Source: Cunninghamella blakesleeana (Eukaryota; Mucoromycota; Mucoromycetes; Mucorales; Cunninghamellaceae). Taken from it: 64,000 nucleotides of DNA. Below the pieces are notes generated by a model. That model had not been told where the DNA came from. It searched no databases and saw only the letters and a program-made list of their open reading frames with translations. The position numbers were made by a program, and so were the translations under genes. Of the stretch, positions 1-12,255 are shown piece after piece; within the stretch, counting starts at the first letter, position 1; every line of letters starts with the position of its first letter. Location: positions 4,755,501 through 4,819,500 of the forward strand of contig JAFCIZ010000001.1 in the NCBI GenBank assembly GCA_017871115.1, in the 5' to 3' direction.

Positions 1-86
1 ATATCTTCGTCATCATCAGTAGATTCATTATCGGTATCCCTTTTAGGAACTCTTTCAATGTAAGGAGCATCAAAAATAGGTACCAT
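1..86 (-). CDS. 5' end of an unrecognised protein-coding gene (partial)
   Basis: An ATG at 86-84 on the minus strand opens a frame that stays open to the window edge (28 codons). The N-terminus reads MVPIFDAPYIERVPKR followed by a D/E/S/T-rich stretch. The start lies next to an A-rich leader, as in the neighbouring genes, and two CCAAT elements lie 200-270 bp upstream. Nothing in this short piece identifies the family; the rest of the gene lies outside the window. Confidence 0.5.
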   Translation of the reverse strand, partial: MVPIFDAPYIERVPKRDTDNESTDDDED

Positions 87-1264
87 AACTACTTGGAACA
101 AGAAGAAGAAAAGAAAAAAAAAAAAATTAAAGATAAATGAAAGTGAAGGAAAACTAAAGTTTAAAAATTTTTTTAGAGTTTTAAAAATAAATAAATAAAG
201 GAAAGAAAAGAGGAAAAAAAAAAAATTTAGTTAACCAAGAAATTAAAAAAAATGATATATATATTATAAATTTCCCACGGGCGGTTGGCCAATCACCCTT
301 CAAAAATTTTTCGTTGGAAAGCAAATTCCGTAAGGTTCTATTTATTTTATGTCCAATAAGAGATTAGGTTTGGTACAATCTTATTAAATGGTTCGCCATA
401 AAAATTTTTTTTTCGAACCTCGTGCGTATATTTGATCTCCTATTATGTTAACTGAATACAAATTGAGTTGTTTTTATAAATATAACATAATCAAATAATT
501 TAAAATACTTTTTATTTATATATAAACAGTAAAAAGATCACAACTTAAAAAAAAAGATTATCTTTGGTACATATACTTTAAATAAATAGATGAATATTAG
601 TTAACTATTTATTTATATTACGAGATATTTCAAAATTGATAATAAGGTATTAAATGAGCAGATTTTTAAAAATGAATCGTCATATTTATACTATTTTTAG
701 TCAACTATATAATAATAACGAAAAAAAAAAGACCACCTTATTATTTTTTTGTTAATGACCCTTTTTTCTTACTCTTTCTTGTGATTATGTTTCAAAATTA
801 AAAAGGGACCAAATTGAAAATTTTATTTACAGTTAAATCCTTATATTTATTAACATAAAGTAGGTTTCAGTATAATATATAACTGAATGAATGAATTTCT
901 ATAAATGTTGTTAAAAACCTAATCCCGTGCGGCCACATATATAAAAAATTACCATAAGAGGCGTACACAACTACATACTTTTTTTAGTTGGCTAGGTATT
1001 TCGGTGGTTTATTTAAAATAGAATACAATTTTTATTTATATATAAAAAAATTGATTATTTATCTTAATATATTGTAATATGGATAAAATCATAAGATTAA
1101 AAGAGAAGGGGGAAAGAGATTGAAAAAAAAATTACTTTTTTTTTTTAAAAAAAAAAAAATATTAATAATAATGATAATAATAATTATAAAATAATGCTTA
1201 AAATAAAAAAATAGATATATAAAAGTTATATAGATATATACATATATACATATACATACATATA
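87..1264. other. Intergenic, AT-rich; promoter of the partial gene and 3' flank of fatty-acid hydroxylase
   Basis: I see no coding frame with conserved content. The stretch contains A/T homopolymers, short AT microsatellites near 1211-1263 and a locally GC-richer promoter-like patch at about 275-300 that carries a CCAAT element. Confidence 0.6.
288..297. promoter_or_regulatory. CCAAT-box element in probable promoter
   Basis: GGCCAATCAC lies in a small GC-rich island about 200 bp upstream of the minus-strand start at 86; a second CCAAT occurs near 352. CCAAT boxes bind the HAP/NF-Y complex in fungi. The assignment rests only on motif and position. Confidence 0.3.
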
Positions 1265-2422
1265 TTAATGAGTAGTGATTTCATCATTTGGCAATTCTAA
1301 TACAGTACCGAAAATCCAATCCCATAATTTTGAAGTAATTCCAAAACCACTCTCAAAGTTCTTGTAGTGATGAGCAAGATGATATCTTTTCATTTCTCTA
1401 AAATGAATTTTCATAACTTGGGCGTGGTGGAGATAGTAGTGTGTCATATCATAACAGATATATCCAAAAAAGGCACCTGCCATAAATGCATGAGCAAAGG
1501 TAGGAATAAGTAAAAAACTTGCTAATTTGTAAATTGGAAAACTAATCACTATAGTTAAAGCAGGAGGCATCACTAAACGTAAACTAAAACAGCAAAAATA
1601 ATAACAATAATAAACAGTAATATGAATATTAACGAAAATCAGAATAAATATGAATAATAATATTAATACTTACTTATCCATTGGCATATGGTGATGAATA
1701 CCATGAAGTGTAAAGTGAAGTAATAAGGCAATAGGGTGATCCGGTAATAAATCATCTAAATGGAATAAAAATCGATGTAATATATATTCTAGCAAAGTCC
1801 AAAACAATGTACCAATCAAGAAACCTTGGGCCGTGTTCCAAGTAGAACTAAAAGGAGAATGAAGAGATTGATATAGTTGATAAAAAATAAAAGGTAACCA
1901 TATCATTGGAACAGTATACCATGTAGTACGAGATAAAATATCCATAATGGGATCACTAAAGTAAGGAACATAGTGGGGTGTGTATCGAGGTTTATGAACC
2001 TGTTCTAAATAAAACTCTTTAGAATAAGTAGCGTTCCATAATTGAGGAAATAAAGGTTTGTTTAAATTTAAAAATGTCTGATCGCGTTCGTTGCCAAATT
2101 GTGTTGATTGTTGATATATATTTTCCCATTTTTTATCTTTCTTTTCAAAGTGGTGATTATCTTTTGTATAATCTACAAGTACCCCAATACAATACTCACT
2201 AAGCAAATCATAGGCTGAATCAGAGTGTTGATGAATACTTTTATCTGATAAAATATCTGTAACATCACTTCCACCAAATTGTAAAAAGATATCTTGCCCA
2301 CCTGGATGATCTTGAGTGAAACAAGTTACATCATAAACTTTTCCTTGATATATCATCCAGCAAGACTCTGTAGTTGTATGTTTTTCTACTTCTTTCAAAG
2401 TATATGTTTTCAGATTCTCCAT
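1265..2422 (-). CDS. SCS7: Fatty acid 2-hydroxylase (cytochrome b5 fusion), sphingolipid alpha-hydroxylase
   Basis: Two exons, 2422-1674 and 1583-1265 (355 aa), with donor GTAAGT and acceptor TTTTAG; splicing restores the family motif MPMDNLRLVMPP across the junction. An N-terminal cytochrome b5 domain (about residues 5-80) carries HPGG at 39-42 and a second haem-ligand candidate His at 64/66. Membrane segments and the histidine clusters of the di-iron FA-hydroxylase family follow: HRFLFH and HGIHHH in exon 1, HYYLHH and HLAHH in exon 2. In the family this ER enzyme adds the 2-OH group to the very-long-chain fatty acid of ceramide. The length is close to yeast Scs7 (384 aa). Start: the first ATG, directly before the b5 domain. 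Confidence 0.93.
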
Positions 2423-3307
2423 CTTATTTCTTCTTTTAATATTAATATTATTATTTATTATTTATTATTTATTGTTGTGTTGTTTCTTTTTTTTTTTATG
2501 GGGCTAAAAAAAAAAGGTTGAAGAAAAAGAAAAATAAGAAGCAATCAAAAAAAAAAACTCTAATTGTATTTAGTTTTACACTCCGATTTTTTTTACCAAT
2601 GTATATCAAAAAAAAAAGACTGATAAATCAGTTAATTTATGTTATTTCTATTTATTAACATTTTTATTGAAAGATATATATAAAGAGTTGTAAAAATATA
2701 TAATTATAGATAGAACTATGGAAATAAGTTAGAAAATTTAAAAAAGAATAATATATTTCGTACTCTATATTGCTTCATAAATGTAAGCATGGTTATTAAT
2801 ATAGAGTGAGTTCTGATGCTGTATGTCTTTTCAAAAAGTGCTTGTTTTATCATATTTTATTATGATATTAATGTTTGCTTAAAACTCATTCCTTGGTCTT
2901 AAAAAAAGTGGGATGTTAACTTTGTTATTCTAATTTTGATTGGCTATAAATGGCTGTAGTTTCAAAATATACTTTCATCAAGTCCCTGAAGAGTTAGAGG
3001 CTTTATAAAAAGAAACCATATAGCAATAATAAAATTGTAAAAAAAAAAATTTTTCATATATAAATAACGAAGTATATAAAACAAAATTCAAAAGTTGTTT
3101 AAGATTTAGCAAAATAAAACATAATGATTTTTTTTTTGGTTTTTGTTTGTTGCTGATTTTTTATGAACTCGGGTATTTTGTAAATAAATTGTCTTTTCAT
3201 TTATAAAGAAATGCCTAGGATTAATATTGTTTAATAGTTGTCCATTTGCTATCATTATCTTTTATTTTTGTTCCTTTTACTTTTCAGAGAAAAAATTTAA
3301 AAAAAAA
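2423..3307. other. Intergenic, divergent promoter region
   Basis: This AT-rich stretch lies between two divergently transcribed genes. No conserved coding content or RNA gene was recognised. Confidence 0.5.
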
Positions 3308-3815
3308 ATGGAAAAAGAGCCCCAATGGTCAGATTTTTACGATTTATTGTTACATGATACCAATATTGAAGAAACAGTAATATATACTATATAAAAATAA
3401 TTTATATTTATGGAGTACTAATGATTAAAATGATTTTTTTTAGGAAGATGAGTGGACATCTATAGAAAAAACGACAAAAGGTAATATTAAATTTCAATCA
3501 TTATCAACTTTGGACGAATTGCCACTAGATCCGGATGCTCAAAAGTCGTTTCATCACATTATTTCACAAATTGAAAACAAGTCTACTCATTCGTCATCGT
3601 CATCAAATTCTAATAAAACTATTATGCCATTAGCAGTGAAATCATCCTGTACTCATCTAGAGAGTAAAAAAAATTACGTTCCAGGGTCATTTATATCTGA
3701 TGAAAAAACATTATCGGCAAAAAAGTCAATTACTCAATTATTGGATACTCAAACTAAAGTTATGATTATCACTTTTCTTATTCATATTATATATTTGTGG
3801 CTAAATTCCTATTAG
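3308..3815 (+). CDS. Small predicted tail-anchored membrane protein, family unknown
   Basis: Two exons, 3308-3376 and 3444-3815 (146 aa). The 67-nt intron has a GTAATA donor and a T8AG acceptor, and both exons are in phase. The N-terminus MEKEPQWSDFYDLLLHD is acidic, the middle is Ser/Asn-rich and presumably disordered, and the last ~20 residues (MIITFLIHIIYLWL then NSY) form one hydrophobic helix at the extreme C-terminus. There is no signal peptide. This layout is that of a tail-anchored protein inserted after translation into the ER, peroxisome or mitochondrial outer membrane. I do not recognise the family; the start is the first ATG after a stop-rich leader. Confidence 0.6.
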
Positions 3816-3918
3816 TATTCTATTTCATAATAAATAATATTTCTTAACAATAAAGTAATATATATTCTATCTATACATAATAATTCTAATGAGGTTTTTT
3901 TTAAAAAAATAATAATAA

Positions 3919-4713
3919 TCATTTGGTTGTAGAAGGGCTATATACTTGATGACATCTATCAATAAATGCTTTCATCATCATCTTTGAAACTTGATCAAAA
4001 AATACATTAGAAGCTTGAGCATGTAAAGGTGAGGCGAATTCAAAGGAAATACTAAAATCTACTATACATTTTTGTTGATTGGTTTGGTGCGGCAAAAATT
4101 TCCAAGTTGTTATTAATTCTTTGAATAGGGAAGCATCGGATGAAACAGCCTACATATGTGATATATATTTGAAAATAGAATTAATAAAACAACATATTAA
4201 TATCTTAATTATCGCTATTGCTATCGTTATTATATATACTTACAGTAACCATATGTGGTTCTTGACACGTTACAGTTGACATATACTTTTCTTTAAATAA
4301 TTTAAATCCAATACCAAGTTCAGCTTGCATTACAGTTTGTTGAGAGGGTAAAAGTTTAGAAGTATACACTTTAGAATGAGTACAAAAAGGTATAAAGTGT
4401 TGATATTCATTTACATTTGATACAACATTGTAAACTTGTTGTTGTGAATACCTTATTCATGTAAATAATAGTGACAGTAATAATATAAGTTAATGAAGAT
4501 ATACATGGATTTGCTTCCCCCCTTTTTTTTTCTTTTCCTATTTTTTTCTTTTTTTTTTTTTACAGATATTTAAAATAAGAATTACTGGAGTATTTTTTGT
4601 TCGTTATATTTTTTTGTCGAAGCACTACGAATTGAGTCTGATAAACTAAAGAATCCTCGGGTGGTAAAGTGCTTTATTGGCAAATGGGTAAGGGCTTGAC
4701 GATAATGTAGCAT
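3919..4713 (-). CDS. COQ10: Coenzyme Q-binding protein COQ10 (START-like), mitochondrial
   Basis: Three exons, 4713-4586, 4451-4244 and 4149-3919 (188 aa); all phases close. The N-terminus (MLHYRQALTHLPIKHFTTR) is basic and hydroxylated, as in a mitochondrial presequence. The body has the COQ10/START-like signatures: YNEQKILQYSQQQVYNVV, then VDFSISFEFASPLHAQ and FFDQVSKMMMKAF near the C-terminus. COQ10 binds ubiquinone and is needed for efficient respiratory electron transfer and Q biosynthesis at the inner membrane. The stop is 103 bp from the stop of the upstream tail-anchored gene (convergent). Confidence 0.9.
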
Positions 4714-5010
4714 ATTAAAGAAAAAACAAATGATGAGAAAAGGTAACAAAAAATTACTAACCCCCCCCTCTTTTTTTAATTTTTTAAGCCATCGGCCAAA
4801 TTTCTATGTCGGGATTTCAATTTATTGTTAAACTTTGAGAAAGCCATTTCTTTATTACAATTCATCCGAAAAAATTCATGCGTGTTCATTGAAGCAAAAA
4901 AAAAGAAATGATTTTTTTTTTAAAAATATTAAGTATATATATATAAAATAGAATAAGAATAAAGACGAGTTTTATTTCAGTTATTTATCATAAAAAAACA
5001 CTTTATATTT

Positions 5011-6365
5011 TTACCAAGATAATTGAACAATAATAGGACGATGATCACTAATAATCAAACCATCATCATATTGGTTTTCTAAAACGGCATAGTTCGAAAC
5101 ATGAACATCGGAAGAAGATAAATAAAATATATAATCAATTCTGCGATTAGCAAATTCTTTTTGAGATTCTTCACCAAAACTAGTAAAAGTATATTCATGG
5201 CCATAAGGGCCACTTAATTGACCATGGTTGTTCAATCTTGTTTTCAATTGGTAACGTGTATCTTTAAAATAAATTTCCTTGGTATTTTCAGTATCATTAT
5301 CTTTGTTTGAAATCCCAAGATTAAATTGACCACGTCGAAAGATACGATGAGTTGGTAGCGTAATACTATTTTCAGTTGTACGAACAGGTATGCCAGTTGT
5401 TTTAGAAAATTGGGATGCTACTTCATTATTTAATGTTTCTATATGCTGCCAGGTATTGTTATTTAATGTTTCAAAATTGTTGGTTAAAACATGATAAGCT
5501 TCGTCCGATTCTACTGTATTAAAATCACCTAGTAAGATAACAGGAGCATCCTTTAATTTTCTTGCTTCTTCTAAAAGTAAATGAGACGAGTTCACTCTTG
5601 CAGCAGTAGAAATATGATCATAATGTGTGTTGAAAACATAAAACTGTCGATTGTTATTATTTTGAATAAATGTCGCAATAGTGGCAACTCTTGGATGTTT
5701 AGCATTCCAGTCTTGGCTACCTACTTTTTCAGGTGTCTAAACAAAAAAGGAAACTGTTAAAAAGGAACTATTTTCTTAATGCAGTTACTAACTATTATTA
5801 CTATTTTTTACCTCAGACAGCCATATCGTTTTCCATTCATTAACTGAAAATTCGTTTCTATTATCCATAAAATATACATATATTATATATAATAATAATA
5901 TCATTTAGAATAAACGTATCGTTATTAATTATAACATTATTTTCTTTTCTTTTACTTTTTGTAAAATATAGCACAATGTTCACCGTCTTGTTTACCATCT
6001 ATTCTTCCAACGCCAATCCAATCATATTCTTCGCCAAGAAGTGAATGTAAATCAATAATTTGATGATAATAGGGTTCCTAATAATATCAAATTGAATAAA
6101 TGATATATTCTTGCTGCCTTTACCATCATCAATATTAATATATAATATTTAATATGTTATTTATATAACTTACTTGGAAACCAATAATATCAGGTTGATA
6201 GAAAAGAATAGTGTCGGCTATCTTCCATTTTCTAATTGACCAAGGTTGTTCTCCAATCAGTTTTTCATTGGATGAGAATGAAGTAGGAGGAGCTTGGAAG
6301 GGCTGTTTTTCTCCTTTATCAACCCGAATATTAAAAGTCATAAATTTTACATTAGTGTTAGTCAT
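5011..6365 (-). CDS. Endonuclease/exonuclease/phosphatase (EEP) family protein
   Basis: Four exons, 6365-6174, 6077-5956, 5857-5812 (46 nt) and 5736-5011, giving 361 aa. The EEP fold motifs appear in order: FNIRVD near the N-terminus, GFQEP (metal-binding Glu65), NTHYDH (156-161), LLGDFN (188-193) and SDHRPI (350-355). These are the Mg-binding and catalytic His/Asp/Asn residues of the DNase I/synaptojanin/sphingomyelinase superfamily. No signal peptide or C-terminal membrane helix is evident, so this resembles the soluble COG3568-type proteins; the substrate cannot be read from sequence. Start: an in-frame TTG at 6389 precedes it, but the ATG at 6365 is preferred. Confidence 0.85.
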
Positions 6366-6849
6366 TTTATAAGAGGTTTTTACACTCAATAGTTTAGAAA
6401 AGAAAAGTGAAGAGTGAAAAAACCAAATAAAAGGTGGTTTTATTTTTTATAAAAAAGCGGCATTTAATTTTTTCAAAAAAGTGAATCCGCAAATATTCGT
6501 CAACATAAATAATCATTCGATCAATTTTTTATTTTTTGTACTGTATTAAATTTGATAAAAGCTTATTTAGTTCTAATGAATAGTTTATATAAAATCCATA
6601 TCACTTTATAAATTTTCAGAAAGTTTCATATTATTTTAATAAATAGAAGTTTGAATAAAAGGAAAAAAAAAAAAAAAGGTAATGAAAAAGGATCAATGAA
6701 CAGAGTTTTCTATAACACTAGTAAATAATGATATTAAAGGTTGGTTTTTAAAATGATATATATAATGTAAAAAGAAATAGAGGAAGTATACAAGGAATTA
6801 TCGAAATTTGACAATATATATATATATATAAATAAAACTACTATATTTT
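6366..6849. other. Intergenic, AT-rich
   Basis: Promoter side of the EEP gene and 3' flank of the next minus-strand gene. Poly(A) runs and an AT microsatellite near 6820 are the only visible features. Confidence 0.5.
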
Positions 6850-7391
6850 TTATGATAAAGCAGGTTGTAACTTTTTATCTTCTTCAATTGATTTTCCACC
6901 ATAAAGAATTTCATATCTTCTACGAGTATCTTCATCTAATAATGAAGCTCTACCACGTCTTTCATAATTAACCATATATCGATCGCCTATAATAATAATC
7001 CAATTTATTATACGATTAACATTTACTCTTACTTTTATAGATGTATGCTTATTTTTACACTTCCACTTTTATATAGTATTATAAATAAATAAAAAATACT
7101 TACTTTTGTGAGCACCACCACCAAGACCGAAGCACATAACAATATAAAACTATTTTTAAAATATATAAATAGATTAGTTGTTTTAATATACAGTCTTATT
7201 TGTTTTCTTATAAATCAATATTTTATATATACCTTATTCACAGTTTGGGTTTTACGGTACCAAGGAAAAAAAGAATACATTAAAACAGAAGCAAATACAC
7301 CTACACCAGCCCATTGAGCAGCCCCAATAGCAAAACCTTTCATAGCATACTGACTAGCATTTTCTTGATCTGAAGCGGTGACAACTCTCAT
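6850..7391 (-). CDS. Small two-helix membrane protein resembling Rcf2/Rcf3 N-terminal domain
   Basis: Three exons, 7391-7233, 7149-7104 (46 nt) and 6986-6850, giving 113 aa. Two short hydrophobic segments (about residues 19-43 and 53-67) flank a basic loop (PWYRKTQ); the C-terminal 45 residues are charged (YERRGR..DEDTRRRYEILYGG). The pattern of a G/A-rich helix, an R..T.. loop, a second helix and a D..NYE tail resembles the N-terminal half of respiratory supercomplex factors Rcf2/Rcf3 in fungi, which would put it in the mitochondrial inner membrane. The resemblance is weak and judged by eye. Start: the first ATG, which gives a sensible short N-terminus. Confidence 0.65.
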
Positions 7392-9027
7392 TTTATATTA
7401 TAAAGAAATTTTTTTTATTTAAAGGGAAAGGAAAAAAATATTTTTTTTTTTGATTTTGCGATATAAATAATGCCTTAAAAAATTGCTAAAATTTTAACCA
7501 CAGACCCTTCCTATTTATTATTCTTCACCCTTGATCGAAGGGATTTATAAATAAAACTTTTAAGCGAGAAAATCGTTTTTTTTAAAAATATATTCCGGTA
7601 AAAAAAAAATCGTACCATAATTTTCACCTATTTTTTTTTTGTAGTTCTTTGATTTTTTTTTCATATTTATCTTAATCCATTACTATATTTATACCTATGG
7701 ACCATTTATTATATTTACTATAAAATAAAAAGGCTTTATAATACAACAATGCTATATAATGTTAATCAACTAAAACGCTCGATAAAAATCTAATATTTAT
7801 CTATTGAAAAGTATATATTGGAATTATACAAATAGCTTGACGAAAACTATTGATCTTATCGATGATATTAAGGATAATAGTTATTTTTTAAAAATGTAAA
7901 TGATAATACATTTATATTTTCGAATATCTTAATAAGTGATAAAAACTATCATATCTAAACTCAGATCCACTCGTAAGTTGCCCTCACAGTGTTCCATAGA
8001 CTAATAACACTTTTTATAAGGATAATTTGATACATTGGTTAACAATTGATTGGATCAATAGCTGGTGAGTTCAAATTTCAAAATTTTCCACTGGATATAT
8101 AGATCATACGCTTATTAAGTAATTTATTCGCAGTGTTTAAAAAAATTAGAAAAAAAGTTGATGATTCGTTTTACATGTATTCTAAAATACATTAATTTAT
8201 ATGAAAAAATATTGGATATAAAAATAATGAATTGTCTAAATACAAAAAAAATGTAATGAATTGTTTTTTCTTATATAAATTATAATTAAATTAGTAGAAC
8301 TCTAATGTGATTTACTTTAGAATAGTGCCCTAGCATATAAAAATGTATCAATAAAACTTTTTTTTGATATTTGGATGATAGTAACTGATTATTTATTTAT
8401 TAATGGGGAAAAGGTGATAGAAACATCAAACACGTTTTTATATAAATACGTATACACATGAGAGCACTGACCTTTATTCATTTAACAAAACTATAAAATT
8501 TTGGGGGGAAAGAGAAATTAAAACATGTCAGTTTGTGTAACTTTTATATTCATGTGAAATCAAGCATATTAACTATTCAACTTCTTGGATATATATGATA
8601 TTGAATTATTAAAATATATAGGATAGGATAGAACTAGAGCATATATATATAATAAAAATAATAAATAACAAAAATAATGCATTTTTTTTTTATAAAAGCT
8701 AGCTTTTTTATATTTCCAGTTTTTATGTTTTATTTTACTTTATTTTATTTGACATGTGAGTTAAAAAGTATCTTAAAAGGCATTCATTTAAATTTGTTTA
8801 GCTCGTTATCTTTGACCAAAATTGGTCTGATCTGGATTATCAAACTTGAAAATGGATTTTACTAGCTATTTATTTTAAAAAAATAGGCGGGTATTTAATA
8901 GTATTCATAATTTCGGAGTTACTGAAAAACCATTATTATAATTTACATGCAAAAAAATAAGCAACTTCTTTTCTTCTTCCTTCCTTTTTTTTATATCTTT
9001 ATCTTTTTTTTTTTATAATACTTAATA
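7392..9027. other. 1.6-kb gene-free, AT-rich intergenic stretch
   Basis: Nothing with conserved coding content, tRNA structure or a mobile-element signature was seen. It separates divergent genes and presumably contains both promoters. Confidence 0.5.
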
Positions 9028-9652
9028 ATGGAAGTAATTCAAGTTCAACCAAGAGATACTTACTTGCATTACGTTTATGTACCTACAAAAAATACGGCTA
9101 TTAATTGGTCTTTTACCACAAAAAGAAATACTATACAATTTGGTATTTATAAACGTCAAGGTCAAGATCCTTTACCTTCCTCATCTGAAGTTTTCTTTCG
9201 TGCCCCAAATAGACAAAACTCTTTACCCCCAGGTGAACTTACTTCTGGTAACATTTATAACAATAACAATAACAATAACAATAACAATAACAATAACAAT
9301 AACAATAACAAGAATAAAAGGAATGTGTTTCATAATATTTTTATTTTTATTATTTTTATCATTATTATTTTTTTAAAAAAACAGAAACGGTAGGTTCCTC
9401 TGCTGGTTCTATTCACGGTAGTCAATCTACCCAACGTACTAGATCAAAATCTTCTGCTACAACTAAATTGCAAGAGCAAGGTCTTGATGAAATAATACCT
9501 ATTCAACACACAAATTCAAATATAACAAAGATAGAAGGCTCTTATGCAGTAACTGAACCTGGCAACTATGTCCTTGTATTTGGTAAAAGCTAGATATATA
9601 ATTTCTTCATTCTTTCTTTCTTTTTTTTAAAAAAAATGAACAATATTTAACA

Positions 9653-9683
<31 letters not shown>

Positions 9684-12059
9684 TTACTTATTTATATTTA
9701 TATTTGTATAGATAACACCTTTTCACGTAATACACCTAAAGTATTAACTTTATCTGTTACACTATCCGATGGTCCCCTTCATATGGATGGGGGTAACAAT
9801 TTTGAATCTGGTGCAAACTCTTCAGATCAAGATGAATTGACAGGTTGGTTATTAAAAAAGAGAAGAAAGAAAATGCAAGGGTGGGCTAAACGGTGGTTCA
9901 GATTATCAAGCAAAGGTGTATTAAGTTATTCTACATCTATCAATGGTGTTCCTAGAGGTTTAATTCAAATCCGTATTAGTACTATTACTAGTCAACCTAA
10001 ATCACGTGGGATTCATATTGATTCTGGTACTATGATTTATCATTTGAAAGCATTAACTACAGAAGATCATGAAGTATGGACTCAAGCTTTACGTAAACAT
10101 CGCGCAACTGGATTAGAAGCTGAAGTTGGAAGTTTTGAAGACTGGCGCAACAAAAGACAATCTAGGCATACTTCTAATATTGCTAAAGAAAAAGCTAAAA
10201 TTGATGTTACAAGAGGTTTACAAGGTTCTCAACAATTAAAATTAACCCTAGACGCTTTAGTGAAGCATATTTCTACAAATGAATCTAAAGGTACTCCTTG
10301 GATGAATGAATTAATAAAAATTAAGGATGATTTGGAACAGGCTATTGAACGTCAAGATCAACAGTGGCATGTTATTCAAGAAACTATTCAAAATAATCCT
10401 GGTTCTTTTGCTTCATCCAATGGTACCAACACTCCTTTGAAAGAAGGTGAACCTTTAAATATGGATTGTATCACCAATGGTATCCCACTTCGTCGTACGG
10501 ACAGCTTAATGTCTCATGACTCCAGTTTCTCTGAAGAGTTCTATGATGCAGAGGATATTGAATTAAGTGGCGATGAAGAAGAATCAAATGAACAAGATGT
10601 TGTTGTTGTAGAAGGTGAATCGAGTGAAGAAGAAGAAGAAGAAGAAGATGATGATGATGATGATGATGAACAAGTATCTGAACAAATAGAAAATAAAGAA
10701 GTAAATGGAACCTCTGATGATATAGGTAATACATTTAAAATAATAAGAATGAAAATAGCAGTTATAATAATAAATAAAAGTGCTAATTTATACACACACA
10801 CACATATTTATATATATATATATATATTAGTTCCTACTGATTGGACCAAATTACAATGTTCAGCTCGTCGCCAACAATTACCGGCACCCGCCTGCGGTGA
10901 TGTTGGATCTGCATTAACTGTATTCCGTAAGAATGTTGGAAAAGATTTATCAACCATTGCTATGCCTGTTAGTATGAATGAACCTCTTAATATGTTACAA
11001 AAAGCCTGTGAGGAGTTAGAATACTGTGAATTATTAGATAAAGCAAATACATTATCATCATCTATAGAAAGACTTATGTACATTACTGTGTTTGCTATTT
11101 CAAGTTATACATCCTCACAATATAGAACTGGAAGAAAACCTTTTAACCCTTTAATGACAGAAACTTATGAAAATATTCGACCTGATAAAGGCTTTAGATA
11201 TATCTCTGAAAAAGTGTCTCATAACCCATTAATCATTGCTGCTCATGCTGAATCTCCAAATTATAAATACTGGCAATGTACAAAAATAAAAAGTAAATTC
11301 TGGGGTAAATCTATGGAATTCATGACTGAAGGTGTATTTAATGTTAAATTAAATGATCATGACGATCACTATACGTTTAATAAACCAAGTAGTTGGATGA
11401 AAAATATGATTGCTGGTGAAAAATATTTAGAACATTCTGGTGAAATGAAAGTAACTAATCATACTTCTGGTGAATACTGTACAGTTACATTTAAAGAAGG
11501 AACAGGTGGTGGTCTTTTTGGTGCTCCTACAAACAAAAATGATATCGTTGCCACATTTTATTCTAAAGATGGTAAAAAAGTAAGACGTGTTGTTGGTAAA
11601 TGGAGTGATAAATTATCAGAAGAAGTGGATATGAATAAGAAAAATTTGAAAGTATTATGGAATGCCAATTCGCCAGGTGTTAGTAATTATCAAGATTACT
11701 ATGGTTTTACTAAATTCTGTATGGAATTGAACGAAATTACTTCTATTGAAAAAGATAAATTACCTATTACTGATACTCGTTTCCGCCCTGATCAACGTCT
11801 ATATGAAATGGGTAAAGTGGATGAAGCTGATGCTGAAAAACAACGTGTTGAACAAAAGCAGCGTGATAAAAGAAAAGAATTACAAGACAATGGTATCGAA
11901 TGGAAGCCAAGATGGTTTACTTTACAGCAAGATCCATATGGCGAACCTGGTTTTATTTCCCCTGAAGATACTGAAGCTAAATCTTGGGTATATAATGATC
12001 AATATTGGCAAGCTCGTGAAAAAGGTCAATGGCCATCCGATATGTTTGAATTATGGTAA
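9028..12059 (+). CDS. OSH3: Osh3-type oxysterol-binding protein (GOLD + PH + FFAT + ORD)
   Basis: Four exons, 9028-9247, 9385-9582, 9712-10725 and 10831-12059, giving 886 aa. An N-terminal GOLD-like beta domain (about 1-160) is followed by a PH domain (about 181-275, GWLLKKRRKKMQGWAKRWF), a FFAT motif EFYDAED near residue 415 that should bind the ER protein VAP/Scs2, an E/D-rich linker, and a C-terminal OSBP-related lipid-transfer domain (about 480-880). This is the yeast Osh3 layout, acting at ER-plasma-membrane contacts on PI4P. The ORD signature reads EKVSHNPL instead of the canonical EQVSHHPP. The 105-nt third intron is in frame and has no stop codon. Confidence 0.9.
9259..9310 (+). repeat. 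(AACAAT)n hexanucleotide microsatellite in OSH3 intron 1
   Basis: About 8-9 tandem copies of AACAAT lie just downstream of the intron 1 donor. Confidence 0.9.
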
Positions 12060-12255
12060 AATAAATATAAAAACCAGCCATAAGCATAATCAGATATCCT
12101 CTTTCCATTTTATTTTATATACAATTATTTAGTTTAGAGTAATATTATTTATATAATAAAGCATATACATGTATTTTTTAAATAAACGATCTTTATATAA
12201 AAAAGTATAAAATAAGAATTAAACCATAAAAATAATGACTGAAAGTATAAATAAA

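Noticed and set aside
370..425. GGTTCG...CGAACC inverted repeat, tRNA-like box B appearance
   Set aside because: No cloverleaf, no A box, and the arms are separated by an A/T spacer; not a tRNA.
8677..8865. Hydrophobic 62-codon plus-strand open frame in the 7.4-9.0 kb gap
   Set aside because: Chance AT-rich frame; no conserved residues, no partner exons.
10541..10801. Antisense open frame with Ser run opposite the acidic linker of the OSH3 gene
   Set aside because: Shadow of the GAA/GAT repeats that encode the E/D tract on the plus strand; no conserved content.
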